Source: a virus | Reading direction: 5' to 3' (one strand) | Length of the DNA: 62,865 nucleotides | Virus record (IMG/VR): IMGVR_UViG_3300034023_000183 | Coordinates: 1 to 62,865 of that record | Shown: positions 28,391 to 34,985 of the stretch, piece by piece | Position numbering within the stretch: the first letter of the stretch is position 1 | How the letters are laid out: each line of letters starts with the position of its first letter | Position numbers and translations under genes: made by a program | Notes under the pieces: generated by a model | What the model was told of the DNA's origin: nothing | Seen by the model: the letters and a program-made list of their open reading frames with translations, nothing else | Databases searched by the model: none

Positions 28391-28614
28391 ACGTACATGT
28401 TTACAAATAATACAACAGCCACACATGTAAATATAATACCAACACTTACACCTACAGTGAACCCATCTTGGAATCCCCAAGTACTCTCGTTCTTCTTGTA
28501 TTCTTCAGCGACACGTCTAAAATGATCAAGGTACTGCTGACCTTCCTTCGTGTGCTCATCCAATCGACTCATCTCGTCGATGTGGTCAATCATTCTGTCC
28601 ATCTGTGTTTTCAT
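28387..28614 (-). CDS. Small C-terminally anchored membrane protein
   Basis: 75 residues. The N-terminal 45 are a charged helix (DHIDEMSRLDEHTKEGQQYL). Residues 53-75 (VGVSVGIIFTCVAVVLFVNM) are a clear membrane segment at the very C-terminus. This tail-anchored layout fits a phage protein acting on the inner face of the host membrane. Function unknown. Confidence 0.55.
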   Translation of the reverse strand: MKTQMDRMIDHIDEMSRLDEHTKEGQQYLDHFRRVAEEYKKNESTWGFQDGFTVGVSVGIIFTCVAVVLFVNMYV

Positions 28615-28619
28615 CTCTC

Positions 28620-28760
28620 TTAATTTTTAAAGTATAACTGAACCATTACCAAGATGGATAGGTAACACACCACCACCACAGGTACTTTTAATACGTTGTT
28701 CCGACCTAACGCCACACCGACCATCAGTGCGAACGTCAATACAATTGCTAGGATAATCAT
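28620..28760 (-). CDS. Small two-pass membrane peptide, 46 residues
   Basis: Starts MIILAIVLTFALMVGVALGR and has a second hydrophobic stretch (VPVVVVCYLSILVMV). It lies between two small early genes with only 5 bases on each side. A second very hydrophobic small early protein beside the tail-anchored one suggests that they work together at the membrane. Confidence 0.5.
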   Translation of the reverse strand: MIILAIVLTFALMVGVALGRNNVLKVPVVVVCYLSILVMVQLYFKN

Positions 28761-28764
28761 CTAG

Positions 28765-28968
28765 TTAGTTTAAATAAATTTCCTCGATGTCTATCATGAA
28801 GACCAACCTGCTCACACCAACGACCTCCCACGTGTCGTCATCCATATACTCCGATAGGAATACGTTGATTGCCATTGCCAACTGCTGAAAGTCGTCGGCT
28901 GCGAAGTTAAACACCATCACCAATGGCGTGTTCTTCTTTTCTTTTACTAATACTCTGTACTTCTTCAT
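28765..28968 (-). CDS. Small unknown protein
   Basis: 67 residues, starting MKKYRVLVKEKK. The strand-helix-strand pattern suggests a small alpha/beta fold. It is the first protein gene after the tRNA cluster and may be transcribed from the promoter at 29290-29320. Confidence 0.5.
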   Translation of the reverse strand: MKKYRVLVKEKKNTPLVMVFNFAADDFQQLAMAINVFLSEYMDDDTWEVVGVSRLVFMIDIEEIYLN

Positions 28969-28984
28969 AACATTTGATTTTTAG

Positions 28985-29058
28985 TGGACCATGCAGGGAT
29001 CGAACCTGCGACCTTCTGATTATGAGTCAGATGCTCTGACCTATTGAGCTAATGGTCC
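28985..29058 (-). tRNA. tRNA-Met (CAT), possibly tRNA-Ile2
   Basis: A full cloverleaf on the minus strand: acceptor GGACCAT/ATGGTCC with discriminator A, TA at positions 8-9, D-arm GCTC/GAGC, anticodon arm TCTGA/TCAGA with loop CTCATAA (anticodon CAT), and T-arm GCAGG/CCTGC with loop TTCGATC. No CCA is encoded. CAT may read AUG, or AUA if the C is changed to lysidine; the sequence alone does not decide. Confidence 0.93.
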
Positions 29059-29125
29059 AAATGCCACACTCCCGTAGTGGCCCACCTTACCTAACTAACC
29101 ATAAACACAACATGAAAACATGTTG

Positions 29126-29174
29126 TCGATAGGGGAGGAATCGAACCTCCTACAGACCGTCGTCTACCTATCGA
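29126..29174 (-). ncRNA. tRNA-like element without anticodon arm (49 nt)
   Basis: Minus strand. TCGATAGG pairs with CCTATCGA (8 bp). Directly inside the 3' half is a perfect T-arm: GGAGG, loop TTCGATT, CCTCC. Only 16 bases remain on the 5' side, enough for one tiny hairpin (AGAC, GACG, GTCT) in place of both D- and anticodon arms. Acceptor and T-stem give a 13-bp stack. The perfect stems argue against random decay. It could be a tRNA mimic, a processing signal or a remnant. Confidence 0.6.
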
Positions 29175-29176
29175 TT

Positions 29177-29204
29177 GTCCAGTTTATGACGCAATAAACT
29201 GGAC
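29177..29204. other. Perfect 11-bp hairpin between tRNA-like elements
   Basis: GTCCAGTTTAT and ATAAACTGGAC are fully paired around a 6-base loop. There is no strong T run on the minus strand, so a processing or stability element is more likely than a terminator for the RNA cluster. A second perfect hairpin (ACAACATG/CATGTTGT, 29107-29126) sits on the other side of the 49-nt element. Confidence 0.6.
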
Positions 29205-29227
29205 TTTATTCACCATGAAAACCTTTC

Positions 29228-29285
29228 GTGGTAAGGGGTTGACTCGAACCCGACTACGCTGTGTCTACCATTCCACCACATGAGC
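29228..29285 (-). ncRNA. Second truncated tRNA-like element (tRNA-Leu-type 5' half)
   Basis: The 5' half, GCTCATG-TG-GTGGAATGGTAGACAC, is like the start of a class II tRNA (Leu type), and a GGGTTCGAGTC T-arm-like sequence follows after only 10 bases. There is no anticodon stem. An alternative fold pairs GTGGTGG with TTACCAC (two G-T pairs) to close a 52-nt element. It begins about 5 bases after a good promoter, so it should be transcribed. It is either a pseudo-tRNA or a functional short RNA. Confidence 0.5.
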
Positions 29286-29289
29286 AATG

Positions 29290-29320
29290 CAAATATAGGT
29301 AACCTATATCTCTTTCACAA
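29290..29320 (-). promoter_or_regulatory. Promoter of the tRNA cluster, TTG-N20-TATATTTG
   Basis: Minus strand: TTG (29318-29320), exactly 20 bases, TATATTTG (29290-29297). Transcription would begin almost at the first base of the truncated tRNA-like element at 29285. Confidence 0.75.
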
Positions 29321-29561
29321 CTTTATACATTACTTTTTTTGCTATGCCAGTCGTTCGATGCTGGAACACAGCCATGGCTCTCTGCCGATTAATCTCATCC
29401 TGTATCTCCATGCTGACCTGTAGGTTGGTCAACACCAAGGTCACGACAAACGACAATGGTACAAGAAGGACCAAGAACACCAACGGTGCGCCAATCATCC
29501 CGAATAACAGCCCCAACCCCAGTGAGACCGTTGTGCTGAAATATGTTACAAGAAACTTCAT
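29304..29561 (-). CDS. Small two-pass membrane protein
   Basis: 85 residues. Hydrophobic segments at about 2-24 and 27-46 are joined by a short turn; the second half is charged and probably cytoplasmic. Its ATG sits inside the phased ATGTTG repeat element, so its expression may be controlled by whatever binds there. Function unknown; membrane position would suit superinfection exclusion or host takeover. Confidence 0.55.
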   Translation of the reverse strand: MKFLVTYFSTTVSLGLGLLFGMIGAPLVFLVLLVPLSFVVTLVLTNLQVSMEIQDEINRQRAMAVFQHRTTGIAKKVMYKVVKEI

Positions 29562-29772
29562 TATGTTGAATTTATGTTGAATTTATGTTAAAACTTTTTG
29601 GCTAAGTGTCTGATTTATAATACTTCATGTTAGTATGTTGAAACTATCCTATATTCTGAGCAAAAAATAAAAATACAAGAAATAAGAAAAAAGTGTCTCC
29701 AAACCAACATATCGTCATAAACCCAGTGTTTACGGGCATCTATGCAACATATTTTCAACATGTTCCCAACAT
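29561..29772. repeat. Phased ATGTTG/CAACAT repeat element, copy 1
   Basis: Left arm: TATGTT at 29562, 29573 and 29584, spaced exactly 11 bp, then ATGTTAGTATGTTG at 29627-29640. An A-rich core follows (29641-29700). Right arm: CCAACAT near 29704, then CAACAT at 29745, 29756 and 29767, again 11 bp apart and inverted relative to the left arm. The same plan occurs at 35594-35866. The right arm runs into the last codons of the next gene. Candidate origin, partition-like or looping control site. Confidence 0.7.
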
Positions 29773-30024
29773 AAATGTAACATTCCCGTCAGTCAATACC
29801 CCAACCACATACGTGTCCTCGAAGTATAGCTGATACCCGTAGTCAGCGATGAACCGCTTCAAATGTTTCTCGATCGATCGTCTAACCTCATCGCCTTCAA
29901 TCGACATTGAGGACTTCGACATCCAGAGCTTTGTTGTCGGCTCACAATCATCACCCGTGGCGAGGTTGTAGTAGGCTACCCGATTGTCGAGTAGCCTGTC
30001 TACGAATCCAAATAGATTTTTCAT
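29755..30024 (-). CDS. Small unknown early protein
   Basis: 89 residues, alpha/beta, no recognised motif. Its ATG is preceded by AGGAG, one of the few Shine-Dalgarno-like sites in this block. Its last codons (FMLGTC) are made from the CAACAT repeats of the phased element. Confidence 0.55.
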   Translation of the reverse strand: MKNLFGFVDRLLDNRVAYYNLATGDDCEPTTKLWMSKSSMSIEGDEVRRSIEKHLKRFIADYGYQLYFEDTYVVGVLTDGNVTFMLGTC

Positions 30025-30041
30025 AGCTCCTAAGTTTTAAG

Positions 30042-30278
30042 TTATTGTTCATCATCCATTTCGGGCATTCCATCGTAAAAGAAGTCGGGGCAGTCAGACA
30101 TGTCCATGTCTTGTTTGCACGAATAACAAGTTATCGTATTGTCCTTGTCAAAGTCATTTAGCGATACCATCCTGTGCAGGATTACAGCTCCGCAGTTGCC
30201 ACATGTCACCATATTTATGTCAGCCATAGCCCTAATCTCATTCATGAGTTCGAGCTGATATTTAAGTGTTCCTTCCAT
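30042..30278 (-). CDS. Small zinc-ribbon protein
   Basis: 78 residues. C-x2-C near residues 26-29 (TCGNCG) and a second C-x2-C near 51-54 (TCYSCK) form a zinc-ribbon knuckle pair. The C-terminus is very acidic (MPEMDDEQ). Such small ribbons in phages often bind nucleic acid or a host RNA polymerase; which one cannot be told here. Start follows the TTAGAAATC-ATG leader. Confidence 0.6.
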   Translation of the reverse strand: MEGTLKYQLELMNEIRAMADINMVTCGNCGAVILHRMVSLNDFDKDNTITCYSCKQDMDMSDCPDFFYDGMPEMDDEQ

Positions 30279-30290
30279 GATTTCTAAGTT

Positions 30291-30575
30291 TTAAAATACA
30301 CCAATACTTCTCAGTGCGTTCGCATCTGAGTCAAAATTTCTCAAGTCGATGGACTTACCCAAGTCCTTCACGTACTCATACAGCTCCCGTGTCTCTGCAT
30401 CCATGAATAGTATGTGCCCGATACCTACCTTGTACGGGTTGCTGTACGACTGGATGCCGTTCCACACGGCTGACCCATAAGTGTTCATTGGGGGACACTT
30501 CTTCTTGATCATCCCCTTGTTTGGTCCTACGCTTACTATGGCTTCCTGTAGGCCGATTTCTAGTTTGTCTTTCAT
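30291..30575 (-). CDS. Small unknown early protein
   Basis: 94 residues starting MKDKLEIGLQEA, chosen because the common leader (AAACTTAGAAACC) lies directly before it; an ATG 24 bases earlier has no leader and overlaps the upstream gene. Contains a KKKCPP and a YKVGIGHILF segment. Function unknown. Confidence 0.55.
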   Translation of the reverse strand: MKDKLEIGLQEAIVSVGPNKGMIKKKCPPMNTYGSAVWNGIQSYSNPYKVGIGHILFMDAETRELYEYVKDLGKSIDLRNFDSDANALRSIGVF

Positions 30576-30586
30576 GGTTTCTAAGT

Positions 30587-31102
30587 TTAAAATGTCCAAT
30601 CATAATGGTAGTCGCAAGCACCAAACAAGATGTTGATTTTGCTGTACCCCTTCTTCTTACGTGTGATTCCTTCCACCACGTTCTTAGGTCTAATGTCACC
30701 TCCGTACACCGCCTCCTGCTGTTCTTCAGTCAGAGACTTGAACAAGGCGAAGATGCCATTGGAGTTAGCCTGCTCAATCCACTCGTCCGTGAATACCACC
30801 TCGTGGTATACCTCCTTCCATCCACCATTGCGGTAGCGTAGTGTACGCAGGTGACCCGTTGGTGTGTGCTCCCAATGTTGATGACCCATGCCTATCTTTC
30901 GACCCATCTCTGAGGCGATGGTGCTGTAGTCCTCGATGATTACCGTCTTGCCGTCCTTGGATACGTCCACGACCTTGGCTACGTCTCGGTCTGAGTAGTG
31001 ACATATGGTTGCCCACTCGCCCACTACAGGCACGGATGAGTTGTTTGACATGAGCCAGTTAAAGAACGAGCCCGAAGTCTTAAGTGATTTTGTCTGATTC
31101 AT
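30587..31102 (-). CDS. Unknown early protein, 171 residues
   Basis: The longest gene of the small-gene block. It has a beta-rich central part with several His residues (MGHQHWEHTPTGHLRTLRY) and a basic C-terminal third. I see no known catalytic signature. It looks like a phage-specific protein. The ATG follows the CTAGAAATC leader. Confidence 0.55.
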   Translation of the reverse strand: MNQTKSLKTSGSFFNWLMSNNSSVPVVGEWATICHYSDRDVAKVVDVSKDGKTVIIEDYSTIASEMGRKIGMGHQHWEHTPTGHLRTLRYRNGGWKEVYHEVVFTDEWIEQANSNGIFALFKSLTEEQQEAVYGGDIRPKNVVEGITRKKKGYSKINILFGACDYHYDWTF

Positions 31103-31107
31103 GATTT

Positions 31108-31338
31108 CTAGTGTTTTAAATAAAAAAATACCTCGTCGCTTGTCAAGTCATTCTCGAAGATGACCTCATCCATTAGACATGAGCCGAACCCAGATGCATA
31201 GTTAAAGGCTACAGCCTTGGCTCTCATTACCGACTCGTCTCTTGAATCCTCATCGAAACTCTCTTCGAAGCATATTGTCTGTACGTACGTTGCATACACC
31301 TTGGTCGGTGTGATGATTACATTGATTTTTGTTGGCAT
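31108..31338 (-). CDS. Small acidic early protein
   Basis: 76 residues, beta-strand start (KINVIITPTKVYATYVQ) followed by an acidic helix region. The ATG follows ACTAGAAATC. Acidic small early proteins are common among host takeover factors, but nothing here proves that. Confidence 0.5.
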   Translation of the reverse strand: MPTKINVIITPTKVYATYVQTICFEESFDEDSRDESVMRAKAVAFNYASGFGSCLMDEVIFENDLTSDEVFFYLKH

Positions 31339-31343
31339 GATTT

Positions 31344-31523
31344 CTAGTTGTTAAGGTACGTTTCGTAAATTTCTACTAATTCTTCTCCGTCAACTATAAA
31401 CGGCTCTTCCTCTTCCAAGAACCCAAATTTACCATTGTCCGTTACTTCAAATTTATCATCGTCAATTCTTGAGATATCAAAACCTGCTTTCAATAATTCT
31501 TCAAATGCTTTTTTCGTTTCCAT
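31344..31523 (-). CDS. Small acidic protein, 59 residues
   Basis: Starts METKKAFEEL and ends IYETYLNN. It is strongly acidic (EEEEPF stretch). It fits exactly between neighbours and has the TTTAGAAATC-ATG leader, which makes it a likely gene despite its size. Confidence 0.55.
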   Translation of the reverse strand: METKKAFEELLKAGFDISRIDDDKFEVTDNGKFGFLEEEEPFIVDGEELVEIYETYLNN

Positions 31524-31570
31524 GATTTCTAAAGTTTAAGTTGGTTTGTTCAATCGTTCACAATCACGCC

Positions 31571-31816
31571 TCATAGGGAGGCGATGATTTTAAATAGTCG
31601 CACCTTGTTTGAGTCTATCAATCTATGAAGGTCGTGGAAGTCCTCGCTACCAATGTAGCTTGGTCCAAGCAATTCAATACGTTCGGCTATGTTCTGCTCA
31701 AACAATGATATTGAGTGAAGCAATGACAAAGCTTCAGTCAACTCAGCTGATTTTACCTTGTCACCATCAATGTGCATCCTTAACAATGATAGTGTTGTCT
31801 CGTGTCTTTTGTTCAT
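31571..31816 (-). CDS. Small helical early protein
   Basis: 81 residues, fully helical in appearance, no motif. A CGCCTC/GAGGCG hairpin (31567-31583) covers the stop codon and could protect the mRNA end. Function unknown. Confidence 0.5.
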   Translation of the reverse strand: MNKRHETTLSLLRMHIDGDKVKSAELTEALSLLHSISLFEQNIAERIELLGPSYIGSEDFHDLHRLIDSNKVRLFKIIASL

Positions 31817-31820
31817 GATT

Positions 31821-32009
31821 TTAAAATTTTAATATGAATCTATCCTCTCTTCCTGCTTTATTCTCACCTTCATTGAATTCTTCTGGTGTCTTGTAGTCTG
31901 TCTCATAGTAACTATTGAATTCGTCTAGGAACTCAAATAGTTGTTCGTCCCCATTGAATCTTTGATTCCCGTCGGCATCTTGCACGACATAAATGTGCTC
32001 TCTTTTCAT
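31821..32009 (-). CDS. Small acidic early protein
   Basis: 62 residues, rich in Glu, Asp and aromatic residues (FEFLDEFNSYYETDY). The acidic-aromatic surface could mimic DNA, as in some phage anti-restriction proteins, but this is speculation from composition. Confidence 0.5.
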   Translation of the reverse strand: MKREHIYVVQDADGNQRFNGDEQLFEFLDEFNSYYETDYKTPEEFNEGENKAGREDRFILKF

Positions 32010-32034
32010 GATTACTTGTGTTTAATGGTTTATA

Positions 32035-32316
32035 CTATTGTGCACACAGCTCCCAAGTCTGCAATGCCAACATTTTTTTCTTCGTTAAGCCTAGCTCCTT
32101 GATAATGAACTTGGCTAGCTTGGTGTTGCCTGCCATACCCTCGCTAATTTCACCCGTGCCAATGGCATCTACAACGTCTCTAGGTGACAAGCCTAGCACT
32201 CGGCTACAGAACTTTACGTCCTGTCCTAGGTAAAACGACTTCACACCCTCTACTACTAGCGTCCATTCGTGCCCGAACCCGTAGCTACCTCTTGTAATTT
32301 TGATTGTTGCTTTCAT
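32035..32316 (-). CDS. Small unknown early protein
   Basis: 93 residues. The first 30 residues look like beta strands (TIKITRGSYGFGHEWTLVVEG), the rest helical. No motif recognised. Member of the same minus-strand operon. Confidence 0.5.
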   Translation of the reverse strand: MKATIKITRGSYGFGHEWTLVVEGVKSFYLGQDVKFCSRVLGLSPRDVVDAIGTGEISEGMAGNTKLAKFIIKELGLTKKKMLALQTWELCAQ

Positions 32317-32326
32317 GTGCTTATGT

Positions 32327-32683
32327 TTATCGGTTTAAAAATTTTTTCGTGTAGTCTCTATCTGAGATGGCTTTGTAGTCATTCGTAATGAACGGGTTCT
32401 TTAACACGTTCTTGAACGTCCGTCCGTTTGGCATGCTGTACTCTATCACGTACCCATGTTCGGGTGAATAGTCGATGAAGTGTCCGTCTCTATCCGCTTG
32501 GTTTCTAAACACTGATACATGGACACCATTAAGAAGTATCTGTACCTCTCTCATGACAAAGTCCACTAGTATTTTCTTACCTTCTAGGACGTACTCCAAC
32601 GTGACTATGTTACCTGTCATCTCGTGTACTCTGTAGGCGTTGCCTCTCATGTCTCTGTGGTTTACATTTACAATTGCTTTCAT
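32327..32683 (-). CDS. Unknown early protein, beta-rich
   Basis: 118 residues, mostly predicted strands, basic C-terminus (DRDYTKKFLNR). No known motif. The start follows TTTAAAATTATTTAATC. Confidence 0.5.
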   Translation of the reverse strand: MKAIVNVNHRDMRGNAYRVHEMTGNIVTLEYVLEGKKILVDFVMREVQILLNGVHVSVFRNQADRDGHFIDYSPEHGYVIEYSMPNGRTFKNVLKNPFITNDYKAISDRDYTKKFLNR

Positions 32684-32685
32684 GA

Positions 32686-32919
32686 TTAAATAATTTTAAA
32701 TGGTACATGTGTAAGGTCATACTTTATGCCCTCTATTGATTGGTTGTCGACATAATCTATCCTGTCGAACTCTATTTCCCCGTCTACTAACAAGGAAACT
32801 TCTAACTCGCCTTGGCTTATTGCCTCCTCAATTAAGAACTCGTCCGATAGCTCGATCAAGTCGTCAGCCCCCCTGTCTCTCAAGTATTGGGCTATGGTCT
32901 GTTTTGTTTGATACTTCAT
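32686..32919 (-). CDS. Small acidic early protein
   Basis: 77 residues; the first half is a charged helix (AQYLRDRGADDLIELSDEFL), the second half strand-like. Strongly acidic overall. ATG after ACTAGAAACC. Function unknown. Confidence 0.5.
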   Translation of the reverse strand: MKYQTKQTIAQYLRDRGADDLIELSDEFLIEEAISQGELEVSLLVDGEIEFDRIDYVDNQSIEGIKYDLTHVPFKII

Positions 32920-32928
32920 GGTTTCTAG

Positions 32929-33258
32929 TTATTTAATGGTTAAAAAATACGCCTCGTCAAACGGGTAACGCTCACCTGTGTAGTTGTCGTTGAAGACTAG
33001 CTCGCCATCCCCATTGAAACGGAAGGCGATAGCGTCCTGCGTGAACACATAGACAAGACCTTGAATCATTATCCTTATGTCGTCTTGTGATGAGTCAGTA
33101 TAGAATTCCATTACCACGGTAGGCTCGTCAGCTCCCTCCCATTCGCCTACCTGTACGTTGTGTTTAACCGACGTGTACGAAGACACAAACGGCATAACTA
33201 TTTCCTGTGCTGTGAATGGGTTGTTGTTCAACCCAATGTTCATTTCAATTTTGTTCAT
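32929..33258 (-). CDS. Unknown early protein
   Basis: 109 residues, mixed alpha/beta, acidic. The central IRIMIQGLVYVFTQDAIAFRF is the most hydrophobic part but too polar for a membrane helix. ATG follows the consensus leader TTTAAACACTAGAAATC. Function unknown. Confidence 0.5.
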   Translation of the reverse strand: MNKIEMNIGLNNNPFTAQEIVMPFVSSYTSVKHNVQVGEWEGADEPTVVMEFYTDSSQDDIRIMIQGLVYVFTQDAIAFRFNGDGELVFNDNYTGERYPFDEAYFLTIK

Positions 33259-33283
33259 GATTTCTAGTGTTTAAAGGTTGCCT

Positions 33284-33324
33284 GCGGTGGCTATCTTGTG
33301 GCGCATAGCCCACTCATCCACCGC
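33284..33324. other. Nested inverted repeats in a 157-bp intergenic gap
   Basis: GCGGTGG (33284-33290) pairs with CCACCGC (33318-33324), and GGCTAT pairs with ATAGCC inside or instead of it. The gap 33259-33415 has no credible gene. It may be a structured leader or RNA processing site in the early transcript. Confidence 0.4.
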
Positions 33325-33415
33325 TTGTTGGCGTTATACATTTGTTTGTTTGTGGGTCGGATACCTGCTGTTGCAGTACATGGTAGTTAGCTCAAAGCAC
33401 CCATCCCCTTTTGTC

Positions 33416-33574
33416 TTACTTGCCTATCACCACCTCGGTGTCTAAGTGCTCGGCAACTATGCCAATCAGCTCTAGGCGTTGTAGATTTGTTGCGGTAGCG
33501 TAAAGCTCCCGTAGTTTCTGTGCTGTAGCCGAGTCCAACTCAGCTATCAGCTCTTCGAATTTGCGTTCAAACAT
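33416..33574 (-). CDS. Small helical early protein
   Basis: 52 residues starting MFERKFEELI. The longer frame to 33631 overlaps the upstream gene and reads through the leader. Heptad-like Leu spacing suggests a helical hairpin. Function unknown. Confidence 0.5.
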   Translation of the reverse strand: MFERKFEELIAELDSATAQKLRELYATATNLQRLELIGIVAEHLDTEVVIGK

Positions 33575-33620
33575 GTTACTTGTTTTATGGTTAAGACCCC
33601 ACGAAGGGGGTTTCGCTGAC

Positions 33621-33866
33621 CTACAGCTCATCAGTTAACCTCTTGTATTTTTTAGGTATCTTGTTATACATTCTCATGGTATGGGTGGATGACCAACAAT
33701 TCAAATATACCTCTGTAATTACTATCGTCTTGGCGTTAACTCCGCTGTGCAATAGCAACGTGCCCAAGCCTACTCCACCTTCCTCAATCTGAAGGACCTC
33801 GCCTTCATATTCGTTTACGTATCTGTCGATGATATCTTGTACGTACTTTAAGCTAAATGTTCTCAT
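33621..33866 (-). CDS. Small unknown early protein
   Basis: 81 residues. Central Gly-rich turn (EEGGVGLGTLLLHSGV) and basic end. ATG follows AAACTAGGAAACC. Function unknown. Confidence 0.5.
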   Translation of the reverse strand: MRTFSLKYVQDIIDRYVNEYEGEVLQIEEGGVGLGTLLLHSGVNAKTIVITEVYLNCWSSTHTMRMYNKIPKKYKRLTDEL

Positions 33867-33886
33867 GGTTTCCTAGTTTTAAATGT

Positions 33887-33994
33887 TTATTTCCAATTCG
33901 TTACGAGACGACGTGTCTCTTTGATTTTTACCCCGTTCAAAAAGTAGCCAATAATCTCATACTGACCCTCAATTCTCAAAATTTTTGCTTCCAT
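33887..33994 (-). CDS. Very small basic protein, 35 residues
   Basis: Starts MEAKILRIEG and ends TRRLVTNWK. It is preceded by the leader (AACAGGAAACC-ATG) and fills the gap between two genes, which supports translation. Function unknown. Confidence 0.45.
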   Translation of the reverse strand: MEAKILRIEGQYEIIGYFLNGVKIKETRRLVTNWK

Positions 33995-34008
33995 GGTTTC
34001 CTGTTTTT

Positions 34009-34194
34009 TTAGTCGTTAATGTCTTCGTTGTGCTCAAATGTACCCGTCTCTAAGTACTCCAGTATCTCACCTCTGTAGGCATACTCCACGAGTATGTCAT
34101 TGTTGTCGATGGTGTAGATTGTACGACCATCTACGTCGCCTGTTGGTCTGATGACTCCCGTCACCACGTACCAAATGAAAATAATGTTTGTCAT
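34009..34194 (-). CDS. Small acidic early protein
   Basis: 61 residues, starts MTNIIFIWYVVTGV (hydrophobic, but only about 14 residues) and ends with an acidic tail (FEHNEDIND). Function unknown. Confidence 0.5.
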   Translation of the reverse strand: MTNIIFIWYVVTGVIRPTGDVDGRTIYTIDNNDILVEYAYRGEILEYLETGTFEHNEDIND

Positions 34195-34212
34195 AATAAT
34201 TGTGTGTTAACC

Positions 34213-34389
34213 TTATTTTTTGGTGTAGTATACACCCTCGTGCATTACCTTGCCTGTCTTAGAATTGACGTACAACGTGTAGACCATGTACTTGTAGCCT
34301 TTACGCTTTGCATGTGGTGTAATTTTGTCTGTTTTGGTCCATGTCACATGCATGTCGCCATTCAGTTTTTGGAAGATTACTTCGTTCAT
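34213..34389 (-). CDS. Small basic protein, first gene of the early operon
   Basis: 58 residues starting MNEVIFQKLN. The frame upstream to 34512 reads through the tRNA-like structure and is not credible. Strand-rich, Lys/Tyr-rich. As the first gene after the promoter at 34932-34962 it should be among the earliest proteins made. Confidence 0.55.
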   Translation of the reverse strand: MNEVIFQKLNGDMHVTWTKTDKITPHAKRKGYKYMVYTLYVNSKTGKVMHEGVYYTKK

Positions 34390-34409
34390 GATATTGTGTT
34401 TTAAGTTAG

Positions 34410-34455
34410 TCCCCATGCAAGGTTGCGACCCTTGATTAACTCGCTCGACATGGGG
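34410..34455 (-). ncRNA. tRNA-like element without anticodon arm (46 nt)
   Basis: Minus strand: CCCCATG pairs with CATGGGG (7 bp) followed by A as discriminator. A T-arm-like hairpin CAAGG, loop GTCGCAA, CCTTG lies directly inside the 3' half. Only 14 bases are left for everything else. The plan is the same as the 49-nt element at 29126, with a slightly changed T-loop. Confidence 0.55.
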
Positions 34456-34925
34456 TTGAAGTAAGTAGGGGTTGACCTGCACCCCATAAGGAATTGCCAT
34501 CTTTTCTCGCAAGGCTGTGCGACTTACTCCTCAGTGTTTTTATTCGCAGGGGCTAGCACCATTCCCCCCAATGTATGGTTGTCTTGCAATCATTACCCCT
34601 GCGGTTGCTTCCACGCCATATCTAACAGCGTTTACCTTCTCGCAGGTCTTTTTTGCATCGTGCATCTTTCCATGATGCGTTTCCATACTTCAGACCGCCT
34701 TGACTAGATTAGGTGGATGCATTGTTACCACCGACAACGAAACCTCTCAGCGAGGGAAATTACTCGAATTACGTGCCTAGATTAGACTGAATTAATGAAA
34801 CCGCAATGTCAAAGAACGTGTGTGTATTCGTATTGTAGCTCACTCGCTGTACTTGTCATGTTCCGTGGTTGGCTGTGTCACCCCCTTTTAATTACGTTAA
34901 GACTTGTAGTGTTTAGCTCGTTTGC
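34456..34925 (-). ncRNA. Structured, probably transcribed leader of the early operon
   Basis: About 470 bases without a credible gene, downstream of a strong minus promoter. Long closing stems are visible: AGTAAGT/ACTTACT (34460-34528, enclosing GGGGT/ACCCC and CGCA/TGCG hairpins), CGCAGGGG/CCCCTGCG (34545-34603), GCATC/GATGC near 34655-34678, and GGTGG/CCACC (34712-34732). Two of these units have near-tRNA size. They may be diverged tRNA-like RNAs or regulatory structures. Confidence 0.45.
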
Positions 34926-34931
34926 TTGAAT

Positions 34932-34962
34932 CAAAATTACTTCAGCACTTTCGATATTGCAA
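34932..34962 (-). promoter_or_regulatory. Early promoter TTG-N20-TAATTTTG (minus)
   Basis: Minus strand: TTG at 34960-34962, exactly 20 bases, TAATTTTG at 34932-34939. It faces the whole minus-strand block and is the most upstream promoter I find for it. Confidence 0.75.
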
Positions 34963-34985
34963 GCTTTTTTCAAATTATTTTTGGG

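Noticed and set aside
29228-29285. Functional tRNA-Leu
   Set aside because: The 5' half is Leu-like, but there is no anticodon stem-loop and the 5' seven bases do not pair with the 3' end.
34213-34512. Longer form of the first early gene (99 residues)
   Set aside because: The extra N-terminus is read through the tRNA-like structure; the ATG at 34389 has a normal spacing and leader.
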